DNA of 64,000 bases, from NCBI RefSeq assembly GCF_007713465.1, contig NZ_VMSG01000003.1, positions 124,001 through 188,000 of the forward strand, written 5' to 3'. Position numbers and translations under genes: made by a program. The notes under the pieces were generated by a model. That model did not search any database, was not told the origin of the DNA, and was given only the letters and a program-made list of their open reading frames with translations. Position 1 is the stretch's first letter. Each line of letters opens with the position of its first letter. Shown piece by piece: positions 46,146-54,171 of this stretch. This stretch comes from Pseudomonas sp. H3(2019). Lineage in GTDB: Bacteria; Pseudomonadota; Gammaproteobacteria; Pseudomonadales; Pseudomonadaceae.

Positions 46146-46260
46146 TTACGGCCAGACTACACAACGGCCGACACCTGACGCCAACTTCTCCCCCTCTGCG
46201 CATACAACCACCGGTATCATAAGCAGCCTATCTATCCTGCTGTCCCGTGGACCCATTCCC

Positions 46261-47475
46261 ATGCCAGATCATCAGCGCCCCATGGCGGTCACGCTGCAAG
46301 TCGTTTCCATCGTCCTGTTCACCTTCATCGGCTATCTGAATATCGGCATCCCCTTGGCCGTGTTGCCGGGCTATGTGCACAGCGACCTGGGTTTTGGCGC
46401 GGTGATCGCGGGCCTGGTGATCAGCGTGCAATACCTCGCCACCCTGCTAAGCCGCCCATACGCCGGACGGATCATCGACAACCAGGGCAGCAAACGCGCG
46501 GTGATGTACGGTCTGGCCGGTTGTGGCTTAAGCGGAGTGTTCATGCTGCTGTCAGCCTGGACACAAAGCCTGCCGACCTTGAGCCTGATCAGCCTGTTGA
46601 TCGGTCGACTGGTGTTGGGCAGTGCCGAAAGCCTGGTCGGTTCGGGATCGATCGGCTGGGGCATCGGCCGGGTCGGTGCAGCGAATACCGCCAAGGTGAT
46701 CTCCTGGAACGGCATCGCCAGTTACGGTGCGCTGGCTGTCGGCGCGCCGCTCGGCGTGCTGCTGGTTCATCACTTGGGGCTGTGGAGCATGGGCGTGAGC
46801 ATTCTGCTGCTCGCAGCGCTGGGGCTGCTGCTGGCCTGGCCGAAAACCGCGGCGCCGATCGTTGCCGGTGAACGCCTGCCGTTCATGCATGTCCTGGGGC
46901 GAGTGCTGCCCCACGGTTGTGGACTGGCACTGGGCTCGATCGGCTTCGGCACCATCGCCACCTTCATCACCCTGTATTACGCCACCCGACACTGGGACAA
47001 CGCCGTGCTCTGCCTGAGCCTGTTCGGCGCCTGTTTCATTGGCGCGCGCCTGCTGTTCGGCGACCTGATCAATCGCCTCGGCGGTTTTCGCGTGGCGATT
47101 GCCTGCCTGTCGGTCGAAACCCTTGGCTTATTGCTGTTGTGGCTAGCACCGGACGCACACTGGGCACTGGCGGGCGCGGCGCTGAGTGGGTTCGGCTTTT
47201 CGCTGGTGTTCCCGGCGCTGGGCGTGGAAGCGGTGAATCTGGTGCCTGCCTCCAGCCGTGGCGCGGCGGTCGGGGCTTACTCGCTGTTCATCGACTTGTC
47301 ACTGGGGATCACCGGGCCGTTGGCGGGCGCCATCGCGGCCGGATTCGGCTTTGCCTCGATCTTCCTGTTCGCCGCCCTCGCCGCCTTGAGCGGTTTGATG
47401 CTCAGCTTCTATCTGTACCGCCAATCACCACTGCATCTGAATGAAAAGTATCGTGAAGAACGCGAAGCGCCCTAG
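46261..47475 (+). CDS. MFS transporter, YhhS-like
   Basis: 404 aa with about twelve hydrophobic segments. The loop between helices 2 and 3 has the MFS motif [21 protein letters not shown], and helix 5 has [20 protein letters not shown]. The overall pattern fits the YhhS/YfcJ drug/sugar exporter group of the major facilitator superfamily. Substrate cannot be read from the sequence. Its stop overlaps the convergent arfB stop by four bases. Confidence 0.85.
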   Translation: MPDHQRPMAVTLQVVSIVLFTFIGYLNIGIPLAVLPGYVHSDLGFGAVIAGLVISVQYLATLLSRPYAGRIIDNQGSKRAVMYGLAGCGLSGVFMLLSAWTQSLPTLSLISLLIGRLVLGSAESLVGSGSIGWGIGRVGAANTAKVISWNGIASYGALAVGAPLGVLLVHHLGLWSMGVSILLLAALGLLLAWPKTAAPIVAGERLPFMHVLGRVLPHGCGLALGSIGFGTIATFITLYYATRHWDNAVLCLSLFGACFIGARLLFGDLINRLGGFRVAIACLSVETLGLLLLWLAPDAHWALAGAALSGFGFSLVFPALGVEAVNLVPASSRGAAVGAYSLFIDLSLGITGPLAGAIAAGFGFASIFLFAALAALSGLMLSFYLYRQSPLHLNEKYREEREAP

Positions 47476-47885
47476 AAGTCGACTTTGCCGCGCCCGGCCT
47501 TGATCGAGCCGCGCTTGGTTTTTGACTCCAGCCGACGCTTCTTCGAGCCCAGGGTCGGCTTGGTCGGACGACGTTTCTTTTCAACCTTGGTGGCGCTGAG
47601 GATCAACTCGGTCAGACGCGCCAGCGCATCGGCGCGGTTGGCTTCCTGCGTGCGGTATTGCTGGGCCTTGATGATGATCACACCGTCGCTGGTGATCCGG
47701 CTGTCACGTAGCGCCAGCAAGCGCTCCTTGTAGAACTCCGGCAAGGATGACGCGGGAATATCAAAGCGCAAGTGCACCGCGCTGGAGACCTTGTTGACGT
47801 TCTGCCCACCCGCGCCTTGCGCACGGATGGCGGTCAATTCGATCTCGGCATCCGACAGATGCACGTTGTTGGAAATCACCAGCAT
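47472..47885 (-). CDS. arfB: Alternative ribosome-rescue factor ArfB (peptidyl-tRNA hydrolase, YaeJ)
   Basis: 137 aa. The GGQ catalytic motif lies at residues 26-28 ([22 protein letters not shown]), as in class I release factors, and a basic C-terminal tail ([31 protein letters not shown]) enters the mRNA channel of stalled ribosomes. ArfB hydrolyses peptidyl-tRNA on nonstop complexes. Length is normal. Tail-to-tail with the MFS gene. Confidence 0.95.
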   Translation of the reverse strand: MLVISNNVHLSDAEIELTAIRAQGAGGQNVNKVSSAVHLRFDIPASSLPEFYKERLLALRDSRITSDGVIIIKAQQYRTQEANRADALARLTELILSATKVEKKRRPTKPTLGSKKRRLESKTKRGSIKAGRGKVDF

Positions 47886-47985
47886 GGAAAAGCGTGTCCG
47901 CGTTAGGAGTGCATCAGGATACCCGAATAGCCTGAAGGAGATTACAGGCTCGTTCCCACAGAGTTTTGTATGAACCCTGAAAACA

Positions 47986-48012
47986 ACAAACCCGGCACAT
48001 GGCCGGGTTTGT
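47986..48012 (-). terminator. Terminator after aroP
   Basis: ACAAACCCGGC and GCCGGGTTTGT are exact 11-bp arms with a 5-base loop; on the minus strand TTGTTTTC follows. Located 17 bases after the aroP stop. Confidence 0.8.
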
Positions 48013-48029
48013 CGTTTCTGCTTTCTGCG

Positions 48030-49451
48030 TTACTTCACTGCAGAAGCCGCAGCATTCAACGCGTGCTGAGCGCTGCGTTTGTTCTTGATGTTGTAGCAGA
48101 CCCACATGAACAGGACCCACACCGGAATCGCGTAGACCGAGATCTGGATGCCCGGGATCATCAGCATGATGCACAGGATAAAGGCCACGAACGCCAGGCA
48201 GATGTAGTTGCCGTACGGGTACCACAGCGCCTTGAACAACGGCGTTTGTTTGGTGCGGTTCATGTGCTGGCGGAACTTGAAGTGCGAGTAGCTGATCATC
48301 GCCCAGTTGATCACCAGCGTTGCAACCACCAGCGACATCAGCAGTTCCAGCGCGTGCTGCGGGATCAGGTAGTTCATCACCACCGCAACGAACGTTACCG
48401 CGGCCGAGGCCAGGATCGAACGCACCGGCACGCCGCGCTTGTCGATCTTCGCCAGACCTTTCGGGGCATCGCCCTGTTCAGCCATGCCCAGCAACATGCG
48501 GCTGTTGCAGTAGGTGCCGCTGTTGTACACCGACAGCGCAGCAGTGAGCACCACGAAGTTGAGGATGTGCGCCGCGGTCTTGCTGCCCAGCATCGAGAAC
48601 ACCTGAACGAACGGGCTGCCACTATAGGCATCGCCGGAGGCATTCAGGCTCACCAGCAAGCTGTCCCACGGAGTCAGCGACAGCAGAACCACCAGTGCGC
48701 CGATGTAGAAAATCAGGATCCGGTAGATCACCTGATTAATGGCTTTCGGGATCACGGTTTTCGGCTTGTCGGCTTCCGCTGCGGTGAAACCGAGCATCTC
48801 CAGGCCGCCGAAGGAAAACATGATGATCGCCATGGCCATCACCAGACCGCTGACGCCATTCGGGAAGAACCCACCGTGTTCCCACAGGTTGCTCACCGAG
48901 GCTTGCGGGCCGCCATGGCCGCTGACCAGCAGGTAGCTGCCCAGGGCAATCATGCCGACGATCGCCACGACCTTGATGATCGCGAACCAGAACTCTGCTT
49001 CGCCAAAGACTTTGACGTTAGCCAGGTTGATCGCATTGATCATCACGAAGAACACTGCAGCCGAGGCCCAGGTCGGGACATCCGGCCACCAGTAGTGCAC
49101 GTATTTGCCGACTGCAGTCAGCTCCGACATGCCCACCAGAATGTACAGAATCCAGCAGTTCCAGCCCGACAGGAAACCGGCGAAACCGCCCCAGTACTTA
49201 TGCGCAAAGTGGCTGAACGAGCCGGCCACCGGCTCTTCAACGATCATTTCGCCCAGTTGGCGCATGATCATGAAAGCGATGAAGCCACAGATTGCGTAAC
49301 CGAGAATCATCGACGGGCCGGCCGATTTCAGCACACCGGCAGAGCCCAGGAACAATCCGGTACCAATCGCGCCACCGAGGGCGATCAGTTGAATATGGCG
49401 ATTTTTCAGGCCGCGTTTAAGCTCGCCTGAATGCGAGTTTTGTCCACTCAT
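48030..49451 (-). CDS. aroP: Aromatic amino acid permease, AroP-like
   Basis: 473 aa, amino acid-polyamine-organocation family with about twelve membrane segments. Extensive agreement with E. coli AroP as recalled: GELKRGLKNRHIQLIALGG, GTGLFLGSAGV, IMRQLGEMIVEEPVAGSFSH, FSFGGLEMLGFTAAEAD, TAALSVYNSGTYCNSRML and VINWAMISYSHFKFR. It would import Phe, Tyr or Trp by proton symport, a sensible companion to phhABC a few kb away. Start ATG 49451 is chosen; a TTG six codons earlier is in frame. Two short reading frames upstream may belong to its leader. Confidence 0.88.
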   Translation of the reverse strand: MSGQNSHSGELKRGLKNRHIQLIALGGAIGTGLFLGSAGVLKSAGPSMILGYAICGFIAFMIMRQLGEMIVEEPVAGSFSHFAHKYWGGFAGFLSGWNCWILYILVGMSELTAVGKYVHYWWPDVPTWASAAVFFVMINAINLANVKVFGEAEFWFAIIKVVAIVGMIALGSYLLVSGHGGPQASVSNLWEHGGFFPNGVSGLVMAMAIIMFSFGGLEMLGFTAAEADKPKTVIPKAINQVIYRILIFYIGALVVLLSLTPWDSLLVSLNASGDAYSGSPFVQVFSMLGSKTAAHILNFVVLTAALSVYNSGTYCNSRMLLGMAEQGDAPKGLAKIDKRGVPVRSILASAAVTFVAVVMNYLIPQHALELLMSLVVATLVINWAMISYSHFKFRQHMNRTKQTPLFKALWYPYGNYICLAFVAFILCIMLMIPGIQISVYAIPVWVLFMWVCYNIKNKRSAQHALNAAASAVK

Positions 49452-49511
49452 TAAAAGGGTCTCACGCAAGGTTTGATAATGTTCGTTAAGACGTTGCCGC
49501 TCGGATCAGGA

Positions 49512-49574
49512 TCAAGCAGCGCGGATCAAACCCCAGCGCAGGCACCAGGAGTTCAGCGTTTTTTTACCGGTCAT
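49512..49574 (-). CDS. Possible 20-aa upstream reading frame before aroP
   Basis: ATG at 49574 with AGGTG four bases upstream encodes MTGKKTLNSWCLRWGLIRAA and stops 60 bases before the aroP start. Two of its 20 codons are Trp (TGG). A leader peptide that senses aromatic amino acids would fit an aromatic permease, but the frame is short and may be chance. Confidence 0.35.
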   Translation of the reverse strand: MTGKKTLNSWCLRWGLIRAA

Positions 49575-49742
49575 GCGTCACCTGTTTGTTTTTATCTGTG
49601 ACGAAATCGAACCCGACACGCTTGTGGCGCGGCGGAGTTAACAAAGCGGATAGCCTTGAGTTTGCGCAGTTGCGCAGGGAGGTCACAGTTAAAACGCGGC
49701 GCATTGTACACCTGTAACCCCCTGCTGCCAGACACCGCTTAA

Positions 49743-49889
49743 TCAGCGCGTCGTTTGCCGGGATTGCCTGTGTCCACCTCGAGTGGCTCGGGCGGCTGCA
49801 AAAAAAAGCTCAGACCTTTGCGGGTCGTTGACGGGGGCGATGGAAAAACCGCCCCTCGAAGAGAAATGGAGATGACTCACGGCGTTCAT
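49743..49889 (-). CDS. Possible 48-aa leader reading frame upstream of aroP
   Basis: ATG at 49889 preceded by the near-perfect ribosome site AAGGAGGCGCA. It encodes MNAVSHLHFSSRGGFSIAPV and continues to a TGA at 49743; four Phe and three His among 48 residues. Inside it lie a GGGGCG/CGCCCC hairpin (49834-49855) and a run of eight Ts on the minus strand (49800-49807) next to a weak 4-bp stem. The mix of strong ribosome site, hairpin and T-run looks like a regulatory leader. It may equally be a small independent gene. Confidence 0.35.
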   Translation of the reverse strand: MNAVSHLHFSSRGGFSIAPVNDPQRSELFFAAARATRGGHRQSRQTTR

Positions 49890-50401
49890 TGCGCCTCCTT
49901 ATTGTTATGCACCTGCACGACAGGCATGAGCGCATCTCACCGCTGAAACCGTCTTGAAACAAGCGGACCAGAGCCCTGCAAACCACACTACCAAGCGCCA
50001 ATCGGAAGCTTTTCCTTACAACTCTCACATCAACCCGAATCCATGGCGCAGAACGCGGCTTTTCGTAAAACCTCCTTTACAAGGCGTAACGTATTTTTTC
50101 CACAACAGATCTTTCTGAAGGTCGCCTGAAAATTGACGACAGCCCCATTCCCACGGATGAGACTGCGTTAGCGTTTTGTTTTTAATTGGAAAAACAGACA
50201 CCAAAAAACGGAATAAAAATTTCACATATGCTGAATTTAAATTTTAAATTGTATTTTAAAAAGTACTGGACTAGGTTTCCAACCACTTGCCAGACCGTGA
50301 AGATCTGCAAGTAAGCGGCAACTTTTTTCAGTCGCAATGATTTATTCCCGCACTGAAAACAGCACCGCCATTCAACCTTAAAGCCATCTGGGAGATTCAC
50401 T
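49890..50401. other. Non-coding, partly AT-rich region before the 45-aa peptide gene
   Basis: No convincing gene in these 512 bases. The stretch 50160-50275 is strikingly AT-rich compared with the surrounding 60% GC DNA (for example AATTTAAATTTTAAATTG), which suggests a promoter or a silencer-binding site for the peptide gene. The ribosome site GGGAGA lies just before 50402. Reading frames on the minus strand here have no ribosome sites and unlikely composition. Confidence 0.6.
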
Positions 50402-50539
50402 ATGCAAGCAATGAATAAAGACTTGGAAACCGAACTGCAACTGGACGAGTGGTTTGAAGCGCCGACTCATGACGCTGCTGTTGAAATGATGCAAGCCGAC
50501 GCGGTCGTTCCGTTCGGCACCGCGATGTGGCCTTTGTAA
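50402..50539 (+). CDS. 45-aa acidic peptide, possible modified-peptide precursor
   Basis: ATG with GGGAGA six bases upstream; the peptide begins MQAMNKDLETELQLDEWFEA and ends ADAVVPFGTAMWPL. It is acidic (Asp/Glu-rich) in its first 33 residues, has no Cys, and closes with a hydrophobic, charge-free segment containing Pro, Phe, Met and Trp. This leader-plus-core look, followed by a hairpin and then a metalloenzyme gene, resembles a ribosomally made, post-translationally modified peptide precursor. I do not recognise the peptide from any known class. It could also be a small regulatory partner of the enzyme. Confidence 0.7.
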   Translation: MQAMNKDLETELQLDEWFEAPTHDAAVEMMQADAVVPFGTAMWPL

Positions 50540-50548
50540 GACATTCAG

Positions 50549-50577
50549 GCAGGTACGAGCCGGCCGGTCGTACTTGC
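50549..50577 (+). repeat. Strong hairpin between peptide gene and metalloenzyme gene
   Basis: GCAGGTACGA(G)CC pairs with GGTCGTACTTGC around a GGCC loop: 12 pairs with one G-U and one bulged base. No T-tract follows, so it would stabilise or partly attenuate the transcript rather than end it. It begins ten bases after the peptide stop. Confidence 0.75.
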
Positions 50578-50606
50578 CACTATTCGCTGACTGTCAGGGA
50601 GGATTC

Positions 50607-51569
50607 ATGGATAGACTCCGCGCCATTTCGCATTTCCTTTACTACCTCGAACACCACCCTGCCCTCGTTGGCGTACGCCCGGCCAAGGTCTTGCTTGGGC
50701 ATACGCAACCTTACGAGGCGTTGACCGGCGCGATCATCGAGCAAGCGCCCAACGAGCCACTTCACTTCAGCGCCATGCGCCTGGACCTCGAATCGACCCA
50801 AACCCTGAGACAGGCGATTGCCGACTGCGATCTGTACATTTTCTTCTATGACTCGTCGACCCTGCCCAACCCGCGTCCGGACGGCCCCGACTTTGTTCGC
50901 GCCCTGCAAAGCGTCATGACCGAGCACTGGAAGAAGTCGCTGCTGTTCAAGGATTACGGCGATTACTTCTACGACACCTTCAGCGTCACACCGCAACGTA
51001 TCGCCGGGCTCAACAGCCATCTGATCCAGCGCATGTCCCAGGCCACCACCCTGAGCTTCAGTGATCAGCACGGCTCTTACTTCGAAACGCCGCTGAGCAG
51101 CATCAAGAAGTGGACCAATATCAACGGCGTCGGCAACTTCGACCTCGCGCCCGGCGAGATCGCCACCCACAGCGAAGCCATCAATGGCCAGGTAAAGTTC
51201 GTCGGCACCTTCCTCGGCACCATTCCCTTCGCCCGCAAATATGGCGTGCTCGAATCGCCGCTGGAGTTGTGGATCGAGAACTCGACCATCAGCCGAATCG
51301 CCACACAAGTGCCGGGGCTGGAACATGACTTCAACAAATACCTGGATGCCAACCCGTCCAACCGACGCATCGAAGAGTTGGGGATCGGCACCAATGAGGG
51401 CGTCAAGGACCTGTATGCGCGCAACGCCGGCTTCGAAGAGCGTCATTGCGGCCTCCATCTGGGTTTAGGCGGTGGCGCCAAGGGCAGCCATCACCTGGAC
51501 CTGATCTTCGCCAGCGGCGTGTTGGCGCTGGATGACAAGCCGGTGTTTGATGGGCGGTTTGTCTTTTAG
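50607..51569 (+). CDS. M29 aminopeptidase/NicX-like metalloenzyme paired with the 45-aa peptide
   Basis: 320 aa from ATG with GGGAGG four bases upstream (an in-frame upstream ATG at 50574 has no ribosome site). The C-terminal half carries the M29/NicX-type metal site: PGEIATH (Glu184), EELGIGTN (Glu257), GLHLGLGG (His284) and SHHLDLIF (His296, Asp298). M29 enzymes are metal aminopeptidases; NicX is an Fe(II) ring-opening dioxygenase of the same fold. The N-terminal half (1-150) shows a Rossmann-like pattern and matches nothing I know. It is shorter than AmpS-type M29 enzymes (about 410 aa). Probably cotranscribed with the peptide and may trim or modify it. No signal peptide. Confidence 0.8.
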   Translation: MDRLRAISHFLYYLEHHPALVGVRPAKVLLGHTQPYEALTGAIIEQAPNEPLHFSAMRLDLESTQTLRQAIADCDLYIFFYDSSTLPNPRPDGPDFVRALQSVMTEHWKKSLLFKDYGDYFYDTFSVTPQRIAGLNSHLIQRMSQATTLSFSDQHGSYFETPLSSIKKWTNINGVGNFDLAPGEIATHSEAINGQVKFVGTFLGTIPFARKYGVLESPLELWIENSTISRIATQVPGLEHDFNKYLDANPSNRRIEELGIGTNEGVKDLYARNAGFEERHCGLHLGLGGGAKGSHHLDLIFASGVLALDDKPVFDGRFVF

Positions 51570-51571
51570 TT

Positions 51572-51602
51572 GATCGTTCCCACGCGGAGCGTGGGAATGC
51601 TC
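51572..51602. repeat. 31-bp palindromic repeat, copy 2 (diverged)
   Basis: GATCGTTCCCACG-CGGAG-CGTGGGAATGCTC. The arms match copy 1 except for changes at the right end. Begins two bases after the stop of the M29-like gene. Confidence 0.75.
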
Positions 51603-51610
51603 TGAGGCAA

Positions 51611-51643
51611 AAAAAACGCCAACCCCTAGGGTTGGCGTTTTTT
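51611..51643. terminator. Bidirectional terminator between the M29-like gene and rluB
   Basis: AAAAAACGCCAACCC and its exact complement form a 15-bp stem with a 3-base loop and A6/T6 ends. It serves the plus-strand metalloenzyme and the minus-strand rluB. Confidence 0.92.
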
Positions 51644-51659
51644 ATGGAGCGCTTACCGA

Positions 51660-52943
51660 TTATTCCGGCTTGCGACGACCAAAGCCAGGACGCTGACCAG
51701 AACCGGCCGGTGCGCCACGACGCTTGCCCGATGGCGCATCACGGTCGACCAGGACGATGCCCGGACGCTTTTTCGGCGCAGGCTTGGCCGGGCGCTTGGT
51801 GTCGGACGGACGGTCTGCCACTGGCGTACCGCGACCCGACTCACCACGACCTGCCGGCGCACCGCGATCGCTGCGACCACCGGACGGAGCACCGCGGCCT
51901 TCGCCACGTTCAGTCCGACCGTTGGCCGGACGCGGAGTGCGTGGACCGCGCTCACCGTCCTGACGTGGTGCCGGCTTGCGAGCCGGACGCTCGCCTTCGA
52001 TCTGCGGCTCGCGCGCTGGACGCGGGCCAGCAGCCGCTGGAGCACCAGTCGCTGGACGCAGGGTCCGCACGCGCTCGCTCTTGCCGACCGGGCGCGACGA
52101 CTTGCGCTGCATACGCTCCAGCTTGTCTTTGCTCTTGGCGTTCATTTGCGGCATGGCCACCGGGGTCAAACCGACTTCAGCGCTCAGTACGTCGACTTCG
52201 TACTGGCTCATTTCGCGCCAGCGGCCCATCGGCAGGTCAGAGTTGAGGAACACCGGACCGAAACGCACGCGCTTCAGACGGCTGACCACCAGCCCCTGGG
52301 ATTCCCACAGACGTCGAACTTCACGGTTACGACCTTCCATCACCACGCAGTGGTACCAGTGGTTGAAACCTTCGCCACCTGGAGCCTGTTTGATGTCGGT
52401 GAACTTCGCCGGGCCGTCTTCGAGAACGACGCCAGCCTTCAGGCGCTCGATCATTTCGTCGTCGACTTCACCACGCACACGTACCGCGTACTCGCGGTCC
52501 ATTTCGTAGGATGGGTGCATCAGCCGGTTGGCCAGTTCACCGTCGGTGGTGAACATCAGCAAACCGGTGGTGTTGATGTCCAGACGACCGATGTTGATCC
52601 AGCGGCCTTCTTTTGGTTTCGGCATTTTGTCGAACACGGTCGGACGGCCTTCAGGGTCGTCACGGGTGCAGATTTCGCCGTCGGGTTTGTTGTACATGAT
52701 CACGCGGCGGACCGATTCGGCCGCTTCTTCACGCTTGATCACCTTGCCATCGATGGTGATGGCGTCGTGCAGGTCGACTCGCAGGCCAAGGGTGGCATCT
52801 TTGCCGTTGACCTTGATCCGGCCATGACTGATCCAGGCTTCTACGTCGCGGCGCGAGCCGACGCCGATACGGGCGAGGACTTTCTGCAGTTTTTCGCCTG
52901 CTGGGCCGATTTCCTGGTCGTCTTTCTGGTCGTTGATACTCAT
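51660..52943 (-). CDS. rluB: 23S rRNA pseudouridine(2605) synthase RluB
   Basis: RluB, 427 aa from MSINDQKDDQE (ribosome site GGGAGGTG; a longer frame of 39 more codons lacks family similarity). N-terminal S4 RNA-binding domain (EKLQKVLARIGVGSRRDVEAWI, GRIKVNGKDATLG), then the RsuA/RluB catalytic domain with GRLDINTTGLLMFTTDGELANRLMHPS carrying the catalytic Asp. The last 170 or so residues are a disordered Arg/Pro/Gly/Lys-rich tail, common in pseudomonads and likely RNA-binding. Last gene of the rnm-yciO-scpA-scpB-rluB run. Confidence 0.93.
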   Translation of the reverse strand: MSINDQKDDQEIGPAGEKLQKVLARIGVGSRRDVEAWISHGRIKVNGKDATLGLRVDLHDAITIDGKVIKREEAAESVRRVIMYNKPDGEICTRDDPEGRPTVFDKMPKPKEGRWINIGRLDINTTGLLMFTTDGELANRLMHPSYEMDREYAVRVRGEVDDEMIERLKAGVVLEDGPAKFTDIKQAPGGEGFNHWYHCVVMEGRNREVRRLWESQGLVVSRLKRVRFGPVFLNSDLPMGRWREMSQYEVDVLSAEVGLTPVAMPQMNAKSKDKLERMQRKSSRPVGKSERVRTLRPATGAPAAAGPRPAREPQIEGERPARKPAPRQDGERGPRTPRPANGRTERGEGRGAPSGGRSDRGAPAGRGESGRGTPVADRPSDTKRPAKPAPKKRPGIVLVDRDAPSGKRRGAPAGSGQRPGFGRRKPE

Positions 52944-53130
52944 CTGGGCACCTCCCGGTGTGGTCTGTTCAGGCCTGGCCTGAAGAGTTGAAATCTGGTC
53001 TTTGGGCGAAAGGATCGCCGAAGGGTCGCGAATCATACGCGCATGACGCCGCTCGCGCATCAGAGACTAGCGGATAAACGGTCAGTTAGTTGTTTTTCCG
53101 CCGACCGGTGTAGACACAGCCCTGTGGTTC

Positions 53131-53160
53131 CTCGTTCCCACGCTCTGCGTGGGAACGATC
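53131..53160. repeat. Palindromic repeat, copy 3
   Basis: CTCGTTCCCACG-CTCTG-CGTGGGAACGATC: identical to copy 1 in the core, differing only in the first bases. Lies six bases beyond the scpB stop, between scpB and rluB. Confidence 0.8.
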
Positions 53161-53166
53161 ACTGCG

Positions 53167-54159
53167 TCAGTCGTCAAACTGGCGGCGTTCGTTCTCGATC
53201 GCTTCGGCGAGGGCCAGGGCTTCGGCTTCTTCATCGCTCAGCTCGGGTTCTGGTTTGGGTTGTTCCAGAGCAGCGACGGCGGCGAGCAGTTTCTCGCGAG
53301 CTTCGGCAACGCCGAGGATGTCATCTTCAGCCTCCTCCTCAACTTCTTCAGTTTCGGCCTCGGCTTCGACTTGAAGCCCGGTTTCTACCGCCACCTCGAC
53401 GGGCGCATCAACGGGCGACGGAGGCTTGCTGTCGCTGTCCGCGCCATCCCGCAGCAAGTCGTCGAAGTCGGTCTTGATCCCCTCTTCCATCGAGTCCAGT
53501 TCGAGCAACAAGGTATGGAAACTGGTCTCGTCTTTCGGTTCTTCCGGCTCGGCGCTGGCATCGGCCAGTTCTTGCAGGCTCTGCGGCACCGGCGCGTCGT
53601 CGAACTCGAGCATCGGCTCGGGCTCCAGTTCGCGCAGTTCGGCCAGCGGTGGCAGGTCGTCGAGGTTCTTCAGGTTGAAATGATCGAGAAACGCCTTGGT
53701 GGTGGCGAACATCGCCGGCTTGCCCGGTACGTCGCGATAACCGACGATCCTGATCCACTCACGCTCCAGCAGGGTCTTGACGATGTGGCTGTTGACCGCC
53801 ACACCGCGCACATCCTCGATCTCGCCACGGGTGATCGGCTGACGATAGGCGATCAACGCCATGGTCTCCAGCATCGCTCGGGAATAGCGTTGCGGACGTT
53901 CTTCCCACAGACGTCCGACCCAGGGCGCAAACTTCTCGCGAATTTGCAGACGGTAGCCCGAGGCGACTTCCTTCAGCTCAAAAGCCCGACCGTCGCAGGA
54001 TTTCGCGAGAATCGCCAAGGCCTTCTTGAAGACTGGCGGCTCCGGGCGCTCGCCCTCCTCGAAGAGTTCGAACAGGCGCTCCATCGACTGCGGCTTTCCC
54101 GAGGCCAACAGAAAGGCTTCAAGCAGTGGCGCCAGCTCGCGGGGTTCACTCAGATTCAT
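53167..54159 (-). CDS. scpB: SMC-ScpA-ScpB complex subunit ScpB
   Basis: ScpB (330 aa), kleisin-interacting winged-helix protein of the chromosome-condensing SMC complex. Residues 1-180 are the conserved part (EAFLLASGKPQSMERLFELFEEG, YSRAMLETMALIAYRQPITRGEIEDVRGV, LLEREWIRIVGYRDVPGKPAMFATT). The remaining 150 residues are very acidic (many Glu and Asp runs) and likely disordered; ScpB is usually about 200 aa in Firmicutes. Twelve bases after scpA. Confidence 0.94.
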   Translation of the reverse strand: MNLSEPRELAPLLEAFLLASGKPQSMERLFELFEEGERPEPPVFKKALAILAKSCDGRAFELKEVASGYRLQIREKFAPWVGRLWEERPQRYSRAMLETMALIAYRQPITRGEIEDVRGVAVNSHIVKTLLEREWIRIVGYRDVPGKPAMFATTKAFLDHFNLKNLDDLPPLAELRELEPEPMLEFDDAPVPQSLQELADASAEPEEPKDETSFHTLLLELDSMEEGIKTDFDDLLRDGADSDSKPPSPVDAPVEVAVETGLQVEAEAETEEVEEEAEDDILGVAEAREKLLAAVAALEQPKPEPELSDEEAEALALAEAIENERRQFDD

Positions 54160-54171
54160 TGATTTTGCTCG

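Noticed and set aside
47970..49430. 486-codon open frame on the plus strand opposite aroP
   Set aside because: It is antisense to a clear permease; composition is His/Gln/Arg/Asp-rich, typical of a mirror frame of a membrane protein gene in GC-rich DNA. No ribosome site.
49755..49946. 63-codon plus-strand frame upstream of aroP
   Set aside because: No ribosome site; the minus-strand frame at 49743-49889 has a much stronger start.
50182..50400. Minus-strand frames in the AT-rich gap before the peptide gene
   Set aside because: Phe/Lys/Asn-rich because of base composition, no ribosome site, no neighbour context.
50580..51458. 292-codon minus-strand frame opposite the M29-like gene
   Set aside because: The plus frame has a ribosome site and metal-site motifs; the minus frame has neither.
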